DNA of 64,000 bases from a virus. The position numbers and the translations under genes are program-made. The stretch spans positions 1 to 64,000 of IMG/VR virus record IMGVR_UViG_3300035670_000010. One strand, 5' to 3'. The notes beneath the pieces were generated by a model that saw only the letters and a program-made list of their open reading frames with translations, made no database searches and was not told the origin of the DNA. Positions 41,349-49,100 of the stretch are shown here, one piece after another; positions within the stretch are counted from its first letter, which is position 1; each line of letters opens with the position of its first letter.

Positions 41349-42655
41349 TTTATGATTTCTCCTTTTTTTGTTATTTTTACAGTGTTTTCATTTAACTTCA
41401 ACATAATATTACCCAAGTTAGTCTTACCCATAACTTTGAATCTCTTAAACTTATTTAAGAAATTGTTTGCAGCAGAATATTGTTTCTCTGTTTCAGATAA
41501 AATTTTAATTGATTTTAAATTTTCATTTAATGATTTTTCTATTTTTCTTTTCTTCTGCTCTGACAACACTTTTTCTTGTGGGCTTAATTCAAAATAGTTT
41601 GAAATAATTCTATCCACTTTTGATTCTGAATATCTCTTTTTTGGTGCATATTCTTCACCACCTTGAGGCATAGCACCCATATCTGGCATTTCACCTCCCA
41701 TACCATCAATCCCTTGCATATCTGGCATTTCACCATCCATTCCTTCCATATCAGGCATTTCACCATCCATGTTAGGCATTTCACCATCCATTCCTTCCAT
41801 ATCAGGCATTTCTTCCATATTGCCCTCTTCTCCACCTCCTTCAAATTTTGAAAGAATGTCATCAACATCTTCTTCATCAAGAATGTCAATATTTAAAGAT
41901 GATATGACCATATTAATGACATATTTAATTTCTTCAGATGTTAAACCTTCTTCATTTTCAAGTGTCCTAATCTTTTGTGTTAATCTTCCTGTTAATTTTT
42001 GGATAGTTTTAAAGGTAACTTCCTCATCACCTTTGCCTTGTTTTGGTTCCATAGGTTCATCCTCCATATCCATATCTGGCATTTCATCACCCATATCATC
42101 CATTCCTGGTTCAGCAGGTGGTGGCATTTCACCTTCCATACCTGGTTCACCCATATCAGGCATTTGCCCTTCACCACCTTCCAATGGAGATGGGGGTAAC
42201 TCTGGATTTGGAACAGCTGGTGGTTCTGGTGGTGGAGCAGGCATATCACCCATTTCATTATCAGGTTGTGCAGGTTTTGGTGTTTTTAATGTGTATTTCT
42301 TTTGCTCACCAAATAATGATATACCATTTGGATTATCATATAGTTCATTTAATTCCTTTGTTATTAGATTTAATTTCTTAAATGCTTGAGAATAAGATCT
42401 GTAATATTTTCTGTTTCTTATTGGGTCTATATAATCTAATGTGGATTCATTTAATCCCTTTTTAATAACATAACCAACTTTCTCTTTAACAATAGCATAT
42501 ACATTACCATCTGTTAATTGTATGTCATATTCCTTTGAAGAAGTTTCATTTATATTAGCTTTATCAACTTCTTTATACATAGCAATTTCTAACATTCTAT
42601 TTAGTTTTGCACTACCTTGTAGCTTTTCACTGCCTATTGGTTTTAATTTACTCAT
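41345..42655 (-). CDS. Acidic Met/Pro/Gly-rich protein
   Basis: A 436-residue protein. The N-terminal ~130 residues look folded (IQLTDGNVYAIVKEKVGYVIKKGL; RKYYRSYSQAFKKLN), ending ISLFGEQKKYT with FGE-Q. A long low-complexity region follows, made of PPPEPP, GEMPPP, GMDDMGDEMPDMDME and repeated MEGMDGEMPDM units, then a basic helical tail (LSEQKKRKIEKSLNENLKSIKILSETEKQ). This layout, with an acidic disordered core and basic tail, is like the scaffold candidate at 29414-31039. It may be a second core protein or head decoration. Function unproven. Confidence 0.68.
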   Translation of the reverse strand: MSKLKPIGSEKLQGSAKLNRMLEIAMYKEVDKANINETSSKEYDIQLTDGNVYAIVKEKVGYVIKKGLNESTLDYIDPIRNRKYYRSYSQAFKKLNLITKELNELYDNPNGISLFGEQKKYTLKTPKPAQPDNEMGDMPAPPPEPPAVPNPELPPSPLEGGEGQMPDMGEPGMEGEMPPPAEPGMDDMGDEMPDMDMEDEPMEPKQGKGDEEVTFKTIQKLTGRLTQKIRTLENEEGLTSEEIKYVINMVISSLNIDILDEEDVDDILSKFEGGGEEGNMEEMPDMEGMDGEMPNMDGEMPDMEGMDGEMPDMQGIDGMGGEMPDMGAMPQGGEEYAPKKRYSESKVDRIISNYFELSPQEKVLSEQKKRKIEKSLNENLKSIKILSETEKQYSAANNFLNKFKRFKVMGKTNLGNIMLKLNENTVKITKKGEIIK

Positions 42656-42668
42656 TTTTTTATATTTT

Positions 42669-42863
42669 TTAATTATTTAAGCCATTTATTCCACCTAATT
42701 TAACTGCTGACATTTCAATAACTGTATCAGTCCCCCCTGTTGTGTTTACAATAACAGCCTGTGGATGAGGTACTTGTGTTGTCCCAGTCAATGGATCACC
42801 ACTGAAAAACCCCAACATACCTTTGGTATATTCATAAAACGTGTTTGCACTAATTACTGCCAT
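42669..42863 (-). CDS. Hypothetical small protein
   Basis: A 64-residue protein rich in Gly, Thr and Val (SGDPLTGTTQVPHPQAVIVN, TTGGTDTVIEMSAVKLGG). It has no recognised family. A TATTTATA element stands 17 nt upstream of the ATG. The beta-type composition and its place at the head of the late cluster suggest a small virion protein. Confidence 0.6.
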   Translation of the reverse strand: MAVISANTFYEYTKGMLGFFSGDPLTGTTQVPHPQAVIVNTTGGTDTVIEMSAVKLGGINGLNN

Positions 42864-42879
42864 TTTTATTTTATTTATA

Positions 42880-42887
42880 TATAAATA
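42880..42887 (-). promoter_or_regulatory. TATTTATA late-promoter-like element
   Basis: Minus-strand TATTTATA about 16 nt upstream of the ATG at 42863. Confidence 0.5.
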
Positions 42888-42926
42888 TATCTATTATGTC
42901 AAATATTAATATAGTAAAAATAAAAT

Positions 42927-43670
42927 TTAATAAATTTCATTTTCAATAGATAATTCTTTGGTTCTTTTATTATATTGATAATTAAATACCTTGTCTAATA
43001 ACCCACTACGCCTTAAATACTTATAAACCAAGTTTTCATTTGAAAATTCACCCCCCTTCTCCAAGCCACCTTTCCTAAACTTTCTTAATTTATCTGTTAA
43101 TTTTTTTATTTTTGTTTTTGAAACTTTTAATGATGCCTCATCTGCATCTTTTAATGTTTTCTTAACAAATTCAACCCAATGGTTTATTTTTAATTTTAAT
43201 TTTGTTTTATTAACTGGGGGTTTTTCTTTTTTGGGAACAACTATCCACTCCTCATTCATTAATGAGTATTGACCTTCTGCTGTATGTTCTTCTTTTTCAT
43301 CTTGTGGATATACTTCAACATCATAACCTTTGATTGTTAAATTATGCTTATCATTAAAAATTAATTTCTTTGCTGAAAATAATTTTAAATAAACTTCACC
43401 TTCATCCTCAAATTGATCCAAATCAATAATTATATGCAAATCAAAATCAGAATATTCTGACCAGTTATAATTGGATAATGACCCAGTTAATATTATATCT
43501 TCAACAAAAACATCCTCATCCAAAAATTCAATAAACTCTTTTGCAATATCCAATAACCCTTTTTTAATTTCAGGCTTCATCTTTGCCTTCTTTACATTAT
43601 TGGGACTGTCCCAAACTTTTGGGTTCAATGTATCTTTAACTATAAAACTTTTTATTATATTATTCTCCAT
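42927..43670 (-). CDS. Nucleotidyltransferase-fold protein (Pol beta superfamily)
   Basis: A 247-residue protein with the Pol-beta-type nucleotidyltransferase signature: ILTGSLSNYNWSEYSDFDLHIII at 60-82 (quoted as LTGSLSNYNW and SDFDLHI), giving G63-S64 and the metal-binding D75/D77, with a possible third Asp or Glu in GYDVEVYPQD. Members transfer nucleotides to RNA, proteins or antibiotics, or act as toxins. The C-terminal half is Lys-rich and helical with no known domain. Substrate unknown. It starts 2 nt upstream of the KTSC gene boundary (co-directional, adjacent). Confidence 0.72.
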   Translation of the reverse strand: MENNIIKSFIVKDTLNPKVWDSPNNVKKAKMKPEIKKGLLDIAKEFIEFLDEDVFVEDIILTGSLSNYNWSEYSDFDLHIIIDLDQFEDEGEVYLKLFSAKKLIFNDKHNLTIKGYDVEVYPQDEKEEHTAEGQYSLMNEEWIVVPKKEKPPVNKTKLKLKINHWVEFVKKTLKDADEASLKVSKTKIKKLTDKLRKFRKGGLEKGGEFSNENLVYKYLRRSGLLDKVFNYQYNKRTKELSIENEIY

Positions 43671-43672
43671 AG

Positions 43673-43915
43673 TTATTTTTTTACATATTTGTAAGTTTTA
43701 GCAATAGTTGTACTAAAGAATTTCCCTTGAGATTCAGCCATCCTAAATTGGGTGTAAATTTTGTGTGGAACATCATCATATTCATATTTTATTCCATTAT
43801 TAAATTCAACCAATAACTTTTTTGTTTCCAAATCATATTCAGTTTTTTTAACATTGCTAGATTTGACCTCATTGATGATTTTTTTGCCACTTATAATTTC
43901 TTTTGTTATTGCCAT
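43673..43915 (-). CDS. KTSC-domain small protein
   Basis: An 80-residue protein matching the KTSC domain: VKKTEYDLETKKLLVEFNNG, IKYEYDDVPHKIYTQF and ESQGKFFSTTIAKTYKYVKK (fragments). In typical members the end reads S-x-G-x-Y/F-F-x-x-x-I-x-x-x-Y. KTSC proteins occur alone or fused to Lys-tRNA synthetases and restriction systems; the domain may bind RNA or nucleotides, but function is unsettled. A TATTTATA element lies 12 nt upstream. Confidence 0.8.
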   Translation of the reverse strand: MAITKEIISGKKIINEVKSSNVKKTEYDLETKKLLVEFNNGIKYEYDDVPHKIYTQFRMAESQGKFFSTTIAKTYKYVKK

Positions 43916-43927
43916 AGTATTTTTATA

Positions 43928-43935
43928 TATAAATA
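43928..43935 (-). promoter_or_regulatory. TATTTATA late-promoter-like element
   Basis: Minus-strand TATTTATA about 12 nt upstream of the ATG at 43915. Confidence 0.5.
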
Positions 43936-43948
43936 TATAAAATGAAAA

Positions 43949-43984
43949 AAGCCTCCAGAAATATCTAAAATATTTTGGAGGCTT
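43949..43984 (-). terminator. Intrinsic terminator
   Basis: AAGCCTCCA pairs with TGGAGGCTT and the stem extends inward through AAATA/TATTT. The minus strand then has a U-rich tail. It follows the lipoprotein gene (44006-44470) by about 20 nt. Confidence 0.85.
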
Positions 43985-44005
43985 AACAAAAATGATTAAC
44001 CTAAA

Positions 44006-44470
44006 TTAAGGTGTGGAAACAATAAAAGGATATTTGTAATGGAAAATAGTATCACATTTTTTGTTATGTAACTTCACATCTAATACCCCAAATTCAGGAG
44101 TTGATGTTTTTATACTAAATAATAAACCTATATTACCCCCCACTTTAGTCTTATCCAGGATAGTTATCCTGCTTTTGGATAATGGGTATAACTCATATTT
44201 GACAAAGTAATTACTATCTATAACCATATTTGTCAAATTAGTAATATTACCTAAACTATCATTATGATAAAATTTAGTAGAAACTACATATGTAGAACTT
44301 GATGCAATTGAAAACCAATCTTCATTTATACTAGAATATTTTGTTGTAGAATCAATTGATAATTCAACTGCATTTATATTCCTGTTTGATGTAACTTGTT
44401 GCAAGGTAAATACTTCATTATCACAAGATAATATCAAGGATAGAATAAGGAGGGGGATAATAGTTTTCAT
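44006..44470 (-). CDS. Predicted lipoprotein
   Basis: A 154-residue protein with a lipoprotein signal peptide: MKTIIPLLILSLILSC, lipobox LILSC with the acylated Cys at 16. Mature sequence starts CDNEVF and is beta-strand-rich with no known domain. Phage-encoded lipoproteins often sit in the host envelope and block superinfection or receptor use; that is the most likely role here, but it is inference. TATTTATA lies 10 nt upstream, and a terminator follows, so it is a one-gene unit. Confidence 0.8.
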   Translation of the reverse strand: MKTIIPLLILSLILSCDNEVFTLQQVTSNRNINAVELSIDSTTKYSSINEDWFSIASSSTYVVSTKFYHNDSLGNITNLTNMVIDSNYFVKYELYPLSKSRITILDKTKVGGNIGLLFSIKTSTPEFGVLDVKLHNKKCDTIFHYKYPFIVSTP

Positions 44471-44480
44471 AGTTTTTTAA

Positions 44481-44488
44481 TATAAATA
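44481..44488 (-). promoter_or_regulatory. TATTTATA late-promoter-like element
   Basis: Minus-strand TATTTATA 10 nt upstream of the lipoprotein ATG at 44470. Confidence 0.48.
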
Positions 44489-44496
44489 TATTATGT

Positions 44497-44928
44497 TTAT
44501 GAAATGCTTATTGTTTTCTTTCCTGTTTCAACATAATTTGGCAAGAATAATGTCAAAATACCATTTGAAACTGTTGCTTCAATATTACCCTCATTTATTT
44601 GGTAATTATTCAATTTGAAATTGTGTCTTATTGTTTTAGTTTCACCCTTCTTGTTAAATACCCTTTTTCCGGTTATCTTTATTTCCTTGTTCTCCAAAAC
44701 AATTTCCAAATTGTCTTTTGTGTAGCCTGGAACTTCAAAGGATATATAAGCACCATCCTTGGTTGATTCAATATCATATTCATCATTAAAAATACTACGA
44801 CTTTGGGTTGATTGTGATGAAATGTTTTGGTCTGATGAACTAAAAGGGTTGTAAGTTGAATGTGATGTAAACACAAATGGGCTTGAAGAACCAAATAATA
44901 ACTCTGCTAAAAAATCTCTCTCTTTCAT
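44497..44928 (-). CDS. Small heat-shock protein, Hsp20 family
   Basis: A 143-residue Hsp20/alpha-crystallin protein. After a Ser/Thr/Gln-rich N-terminus (~1-50) comes the core: YDIESTKDGAYISFEVPGYTKDNLEIVLENKEIKITGKR in fragments (GAYISFEVPGYTKDNLEI, ENKEIKITGKR) and NIEATVSNGILTLFLPNY with the conserved A-x-x-x-N-G-I-L-T-L motif, then the C-terminal extension KKTISIS with an I-x-I-type motif. These holdases prevent aggregation and hand clients to other chaperones. T4-like cyanophages also carry Hsp20. It is transcribed divergently from the ClpC-like gene, with a shared operator-like region between them. Confidence 0.93.
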   Translation of the reverse strand: MKERDFLAELLFGSSSPFVFTSHSTYNPFSSSDQNISSQSTQSRSIFNDEYDIESTKDGAYISFEVPGYTKDNLEIVLENKEIKITGKRVFNKKGETKTIRHNFKLNNYQINEGNIEATVSNGILTLFLPNYVETGKKTISIS

Positions 44929-44999
44929 AATTTTGTTTTTTTTATAAATGTTTATTTTTTTTATGAGAAAGTCAAATTTAATACCAACTTATTTTCATA

Positions 45000-45074
45000 T
45001 GACATTTTGTCAGTTATAAGCATTGTTAGATGACATATTGTCATATGAATCATTATTTTACTGACAATTTGTCA
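45000..45074. promoter_or_regulatory. Triple operator array TGACA-N3-TGTCA
   Basis: Three perfect 13-bp palindromes lie in the 199-bp gap between the divergent Hsp20 and ClpC-like genes: 45000-45012 (spacer TTT), 45031-45043 (spacer TAT) and 45062-45074 (spacer ATT). Their starts are exactly 31 bp apart, close to three helical turns, so a dimeric regulator could bind all three on one DNA face. No regulator gene for them is recognised in the window. A fourth, different palindrome (TTGGA-N4-TCCAA) follows at 45081-45094. Confidence 0.8.
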
Positions 45075-45105
45075 AAACTATTGGATTAGTCCAAAATTTG
45101 TATGA

Positions 45106-45113
45106 TATTTATA
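45106..45113 (+). promoter_or_regulatory. TATTTATA late-promoter-like element
   Basis: Plus-strand TATTTATA 14 nt upstream of the ClpC-like ATG at 45128, directly after the operator array. Confidence 0.5.
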
Positions 45114-45127
45114 AAAAAACATAAGAT

Positions 45128-47140
45128 ATGAATGTTGACTATTTTGATGATGAAAAAACAACAAGAGGCAAGAAAAACACCTCTGGTTCAAAAACTCCAG
45201 TATTGGACAATTTTAGTAGGGACTTATCCAAATTGGCTGAGATGGGAAAATTGGATATGTCAATTGGTAGGGAGAAAGAGGTTAAGAGATTGGCTCAAAT
45301 CTTATCAAGACGAAAAAAGAACAATCCATTAATCCTTGGTGATGCTGGGTGTGGTAAAACAAACTTAATTGAAGGTGTTGCATTGATGATTTCAAAAGGT
45401 GAGGGTCCACAAAATCTATTAAACAAAAGAATTGTAAATTTAGATTTAACCTCTGTTGTTGCTGGAACTAAATATAGGGGTCAGTTTGAGGAAAGAATGA
45501 AAGTAATTCTTGATGAATTGATTGCAAATCCAAATGTTGTTGTATTCATTGATGAAATACATACATTAATTGGGTCTGGAAACTCATCTAATGCTATGGA
45601 TGGTGCAAATATATTCAAGCCAGCATTAGCATCTGGGGATATTCAATGCATTGGTGCAACCACATTTGATGAATTTAAAAAATCAATAGAGAAAGATGGG
45701 GCATTAGCAAGGAGATTTCAAAAAATCAAACTTGAACAACCTTCAATAAGTGAAACAATTAAAATTGTTAAACAATCTATTGATAAGTATGAATCCTTCC
45801 ACAAGGCATCATATAGTGATGAGGTTATTGATTTATGTGTCAAGATGGCAGATAGATATATTAATGATAGAGCATTTCCTGATAAGGCTTTTGATGTTAT
45901 TGATGAAGTTGGGGCAAAACTACAAGTTGAGGTTAAAATACCTGAATCAATTGTAAAATTAAAAGAAAAGATTAATGACTTAAAACAGGAAAAAACAAGA
46001 GTTGTTATAAACCAAGAATATGAATTGGCTGCTGAAATTAGGGATAAAGAGTTAAAGTTATTAACAAAACTTGAATCTGAAACAAAAAAGTTTGAAGAGG
46101 ATAAGTTAAAGAATAAGCGAAAGATAGATATTGAAGATGTCTATTCTGTTGTTTCAATTATGACAAATATTCCTTTGGAACAAATGAATATTGATGAAAA
46201 GCAAAAACTAATAAATTTAGATAAAAAGATTAAGGAAAATCTTATTGGTCAAGACGCTGCTGTTGAATCTATTACAAGATCAATTAAAAGAAATAGACTT
46301 AACATTAAAGACCCAAATAGACCAGTTGGTAGTTTCATATTTTTAGGATCCACAGGAGTTGGTAAAACACATTTAGCAAAACAATTAGCCAAACAATTAT
46401 TTGGAAATGAGAAATCATTGATTAGGGTTGATATGAGTGAATACCAGGAAAAACACACCATATCAAGATTGATTGGTTCGCCTCCAGGCTATGTTGGTCA
46501 TGATGAGGGTGGTCAATTGACTGAAAAAGTTAAGAATAACCCATATTCAATTATCTTGTTTGATGAGATTGAAAAAGCCCATAAGGATGTATTTAACTTG
46601 TTATTGCAGATATTAGATGAAGGTCATTTAACTGATAGTCTAGGTAAAACTGTCAATTTCAAAAACACAATCATCATTTTAACAACAAACTTGGGTATCA
46701 AAAAATTCCAAGACTTTGGAACTGGAATTAGTTTCACATCATCCAAATATGGCAATGAAGTTGCTAAAAAAGAAATGCTAATGAAAGAATTGAAAAAGTT
46801 CTTCTCACCTGAATTCTTGAACCGTATTGATGATACCATTGTATTTAACACATTGAATGATGAGAATGTTAAAAAGATAACTGAAATTGAACTTAACAAA
46901 CTAATTACAAGATTAATAGAATCTAATTACATTGTTTCCTTTGATTCATCTGTTATTGATTTAATTAGCAAAGTTGGATTTGATGACACTTATGGAGCAA
47001 GACCAATCAAGAGAGCAATCCAGGATAAGATTGAGGATTTAATATCTGATGAGGTTTTAAATGGTTTCATTAAAGAGAATGAACCTTACCACCTAGTGGT
47101 TGAAGATGAAAATGTTATAATTAAAAAGGGGGTCGCTTGA
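45128..47140 (+). CDS. ClpC/ClpA-like AAA+ unfoldase lacking the N-domain
   Basis: A 670-residue protein with two AAA+ modules. D1: Walker A GDAGCGKT at 71-78, Walker B VFIDEIHTL, pore-type segment GTKYRGQFEERM. D2: Walker A GSTGVGKT at 407-414, Walker B ILFDEIEKAH near 475-485, RLIGSPPGYVGHDEGG pore loop, sensor-2 GARPIKRAI. Between them a short UVR-like helix pair (INQEYELAAEIRDKE, ~294-308), as in ClpC, replaces the long ClpB M-domain. There is no N-terminal adaptor domain. FGTGISF near 532-538 occupies the place of the ClpP-docking loop. It probably feeds substrates to the phage ClpP (57614-58282); docking is not proven. The stop is inside a terminator. Confidence 0.93.
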   Translation: MNVDYFDDEKTTRGKKNTSGSKTPVLDNFSRDLSKLAEMGKLDMSIGREKEVKRLAQILSRRKKNNPLILGDAGCGKTNLIEGVALMISKGEGPQNLLNKRIVNLDLTSVVAGTKYRGQFEERMKVILDELIANPNVVVFIDEIHTLIGSGNSSNAMDGANIFKPALASGDIQCIGATTFDEFKKSIEKDGALARRFQKIKLEQPSISETIKIVKQSIDKYESFHKASYSDEVIDLCVKMADRYINDRAFPDKAFDVIDEVGAKLQVEVKIPESIVKLKEKINDLKQEKTRVVINQEYELAAEIRDKELKLLTKLESETKKFEEDKLKNKRKIDIEDVYSVVSIMTNIPLEQMNIDEKQKLINLDKKIKENLIGQDAAVESITRSIKRNRLNIKDPNRPVGSFIFLGSTGVGKTHLAKQLAKQLFGNEKSLIRVDMSEYQEKHTISRLIGSPPGYVGHDEGGQLTEKVKNNPYSIILFDEIEKAHKDVFNLLLQILDEGHLTDSLGKTVNFKNTIIILTTNLGIKKFQDFGTGISFTSSKYGNEVAKKEMLMKELKKFFSPEFLNRIDDTIVFNTLNDENVKKITEIELNKLITRLIESNYIVSFDSSVIDLISKVGFDDTYGARPIKRAIQDKIEDLISDEVLNGFIKENEPYHLVVEDENVIIKKGVA

Positions 47141-47155
47141 CCCCCTTCCTTTTTT
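47126..47155. terminator. Bidirectional intrinsic terminator
   Basis: AAGGGGGTC pairs with GACCCCCTT around a GCTT tetraloop. The plus strand then reads TCCTTTTTT and the minus strand TTTTTAATT, so it can end both the ClpC-like gene (its stop TGA lies in the hairpin) and the convergent M20 peptidase gene. Confidence 0.92.
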
Positions 47156-47966
47156 ACCTCTTTTCCCTAAAAGATGGTCTTATAACTGGTATATGTTTCT
47201 TTTCATATTTTTCATAACCTAGACTTGCAATCATTTCCCTCCCTATTTTAATCCCATTCTCCACATCTTCTAAAACAACATACTCATCTGGTGTATGATA
47301 ATCATAATAACCAATGGATATGTTAAGGCAACTAAAATCAAATAACTTCTTTAATGCATATACATCTGTATAAGGATGTGAGCCAAACCTGGGGGTTGTA
47401 TTCTCTACTAATACACTGTTAATCTTATTGAAGAACTCACTATCCCTATTAAATAAAGGAACACCAGATGAAATTTCAGTCACCATCCAATCAAAAGGGG
47501 CATCAAACTGTATGGCATATCCAACGTTTTTGAAGAATTCTGGATCTGCTTTTAATGAACCAATACACCCAATTTCTTCTGATACAAAAAAAGCAGCCTT
47601 TAAAACTGGTAATTCTGTCAATAAAGTTAAACAGGCAAAAACACCAGCTTTATCATCACCCCCAATTCCAGTTGGTTGCCCAATCTTATTATAACCCTTA
47701 TAAGCCTCTTTTAAGACACCTTTTGAATTTTCCCTTAGTTCAGTTCTAACATCTATATAAGTGTTGTTGTGGACTGTATCTGTGTGTGCTACAACACAAG
47801 GATAGGTTTCTGTTTCACCCTTTGTGCAATATATGTTGGACATCTTATCAACCTCATATGGTATATTATTCTTTTTTAGAAATTCACATATGTAATTAAC
47901 TAATTTTAATTCCCTGTCACTATATGATGGAATTGATAACACTTCTTTTAATAATTCTTTGTTCAT
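47154..47966 (-). CDS. M20-family metallopeptidase, short form
   Basis: A 270-residue peptidase related to PepT and other M20 di/tripeptidases. Metal ligands appear in order: AHTDTV (H61, D63), GIGGDDKAG (D104/D105), SEEIGCIGS (E130 catalytic base, E131 ligand), QFDAPFDW (D155) and YYDYHTPDEYV (H224). Typical M20 enzymes have about 400 residues because of a dimerisation lid between the two halves of the catalytic domain; at 270 residues that lid is missing here, although all ligands remain. Such an enzyme could break peptides released by ClpP into amino acids. It converges with the ClpC-like gene and shares its terminator. TATTTATA is 10 nt upstream. Confidence 0.88.
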   Translation of the reverse strand: MNKELLKEVLSIPSYSDRELKLVNYICEFLKKNNIPYEVDKMSNIYCTKGETETYPCVVAHTDTVHNNTYIDVRTELRENSKGVLKEAYKGYNKIGQPTGIGGDDKAGVFACLTLLTELPVLKAAFFVSEEIGCIGSLKADPEFFKNVGYAIQFDAPFDWMVTEISSGVPLFNRDSEFFNKINSVLVENTTPRFGSHPYTDVYALKKLFDFSCLNISIGYYDYHTPDEYVVLEDVENGIKIGREMIASLGYEKYEKKHIPVIRPSFREKR

Positions 47967-47975
47967 GTTTTTTTG

Positions 47976-47983
47976 TATAAATA
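47976..47983 (-). promoter_or_regulatory. TATTTATA late-promoter-like element
   Basis: Minus-strand TATTTATA 9-10 nt upstream of the M20 peptidase ATG at 47966. Confidence 0.48.
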
Positions 47984-47990
47984 TAAGTGA

Positions 47991-48401
47991 TTAAATTGTT
48001 AAAAACTTAATTTCACCACCCTTTTCTTTTATCATATCCTTGATTTCTTTGTATGAATATTTTTCAGATAGAGTTGTGTATTTTGCAAACATTGAGTGTG
48101 CTTTTAGATTTTTTGGAATTGAATCTATTTCTAAAGCCGTTAGGTATAAATCACCATCAATAGTTAAATTATCTGGGAGAGTTTTTATTTTTGTCAATCT
48201 TAAATCAAGATATCCTTTAACAGTAAAATTGTCTGGTAATCTTTTTACCCTTGCACCATATAAATCAAAATTATCATCATAAAATAAATCTTTATCATCT
48301 ATTGAATCAAAATCATTGATTAATTTCCATGTTAGGGGTGTTCTTTTGTTATCTTTTCCTTCAAGGAATTCAAATATTCTTTTTAATACTTCTTTTTCCA
48401 T
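47991..48401 (-). CDS. LRR-like repeat protein, paralog 10 (diverged, 3 repeats)
   Basis: A 136-residue paralog. N-cap MEKEVLKRIFEFLEGKDNKRTPLTWKLINDF is clearly family-type. Only three repeats remain, with forms RLPDNFTVKG, TLPDNLTIDG and SIPKNLKAHS. The C-cap YSYKEIKDMIKEKGGEIKFLTI has lost the PGFIKG motif. It may be drifting towards a separate function or decay, but the frame is intact. The start overlaps the stop of paralog 11 (TAATG). Confidence 0.82.
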   Translation of the reverse strand: MEKEVLKRIFEFLEGKDNKRTPLTWKLINDFDSIDDKDLFYDDNFDLYGARVKRLPDNFTVKGYLDLRLTKIKTLPDNLTIDGDLYLTALEIDSIPKNLKAHSMFAKYTTLSEKYSYKEIKDMIKEKGGEIKFLTI

Positions 48402-48871
48402 TATCTAATTATTTTTCCTTTTATAAATCCAGGTTTAACCATTTCCCTTAATTCATCATCTGAATATTTTGTTAATTTTGTATTACCTATAACCAAAAAA
48501 GATTCAACTTCCAAACCTTTTGGTAATGATGTTACTTTTGTAAATCTTAAATCCAAAGCACCACCAACTTTCAATCCTTCAGGTAATGAAGTTATTGAAT
48601 CACAACCCAATAACCACAAAATACCACCAACTTTTAAGTCTTTTGGTAGTGAGGTTATATTAATAGAACCATTTAAATCCAAATCACCACCAACTTTTAA
48701 ACCTTCTGGTAATGATTTCACTTTTGACCTTTCTAAACTAAAATTACCTTTAATATTCAAATCTTTTTTTGTTAATGGTATATTATTTTCCCATTTCCAT
48801 AAAAATGGTGCTCTATGTTCTTGATTATCTTCCAGGAATTGAAGTATTCTTTTTAATTGTTCTTTTTCCAT
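48401..48871 (-). CDS. LRR-like repeat protein, paralog 11 (4 repeats)
   Basis: A 156-residue paralog: N-cap MEKEQLKRILQFLEDNQEHRAPFLWKWENN, DLNIKGNF junction, four repeats (two of 21 residues, with INITSLPKDLKVGG and DSITSLPEGLKVGG), C-cap YSDDELREMVKPGFIKGKIIR. It forms a two-gene unit with paralog 10 and sits between the protein-turnover genes and the tmRNA gene. A TATTTATA element is 18 nt upstream of its ATG. Confidence 0.86.
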   Translation of the reverse strand: MEKEQLKRILQFLEDNQEHRAPFLWKWENNIPLTKKDLNIKGNFSLERSKVKSLPEGLKVGGDLDLNGSINITSLPKDLKVGGILWLLGCDSITSLPEGLKVGGALDLRFTKVTSLPKGLEVESFLVIGNTKLTKYSDDELREMVKPGFIKGKIIR

Positions 48872-48889
48872 TGTTTAGTTAATTTCAAT

Positions 48890-48897
48890 TATAAATA
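48890..48897 (-). promoter_or_regulatory. TATTTATA late-promoter-like element
   Basis: Minus-strand TATTTATA about 18 nt upstream of the ATG at 48871. Confidence 0.48.
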
Positions 48898-49031
48898 TAT
48901 AAAAAAAACTATTTTTAATACCACATTCAACTAATATCACTATAACTAATCTCTTATGTAAAGATAAGTCTTATTATTGACTTTATCATACCCCAAGCAA
49001 ACTATTTTATTTAAAATAAATGAAAAAAACA

Positions 49032-49063
49032 TTTGGAAAATCAAAAAAAGGGATGTATATTTG
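49032..49063 (+). promoter_or_regulatory. Host-type promoter of the tmRNA gene
   Basis: TTTG at 49032-49035, a 20-nt spacer, then TATATTTG at 49056-49063, a good Bacteroidota-type promoter. The mature tmRNA 5' end (49101) is 37 nt further on, leaving room for a 5' leader removed by RNase P. The rest of 48898-49031 shows no gene. Confidence 0.72.
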
Positions 49064-49100
49064 TATTCTCAAAACAAGTGAGGTATTTATACAAAGAAAA

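Noticed and set aside
41663-42389. Pro/Ser/His-rich plus-strand frames
   Set aside because: They are shadows of the acidic Met/Pro/Gly-rich minus-strand gene.
48872-49100. tRNA genes next to the tmRNA
   Set aside because: No cloverleaf with a matching T-arm was found in this stretch. None was found elsewhere by eye, although a covariance search would be needed to exclude them.
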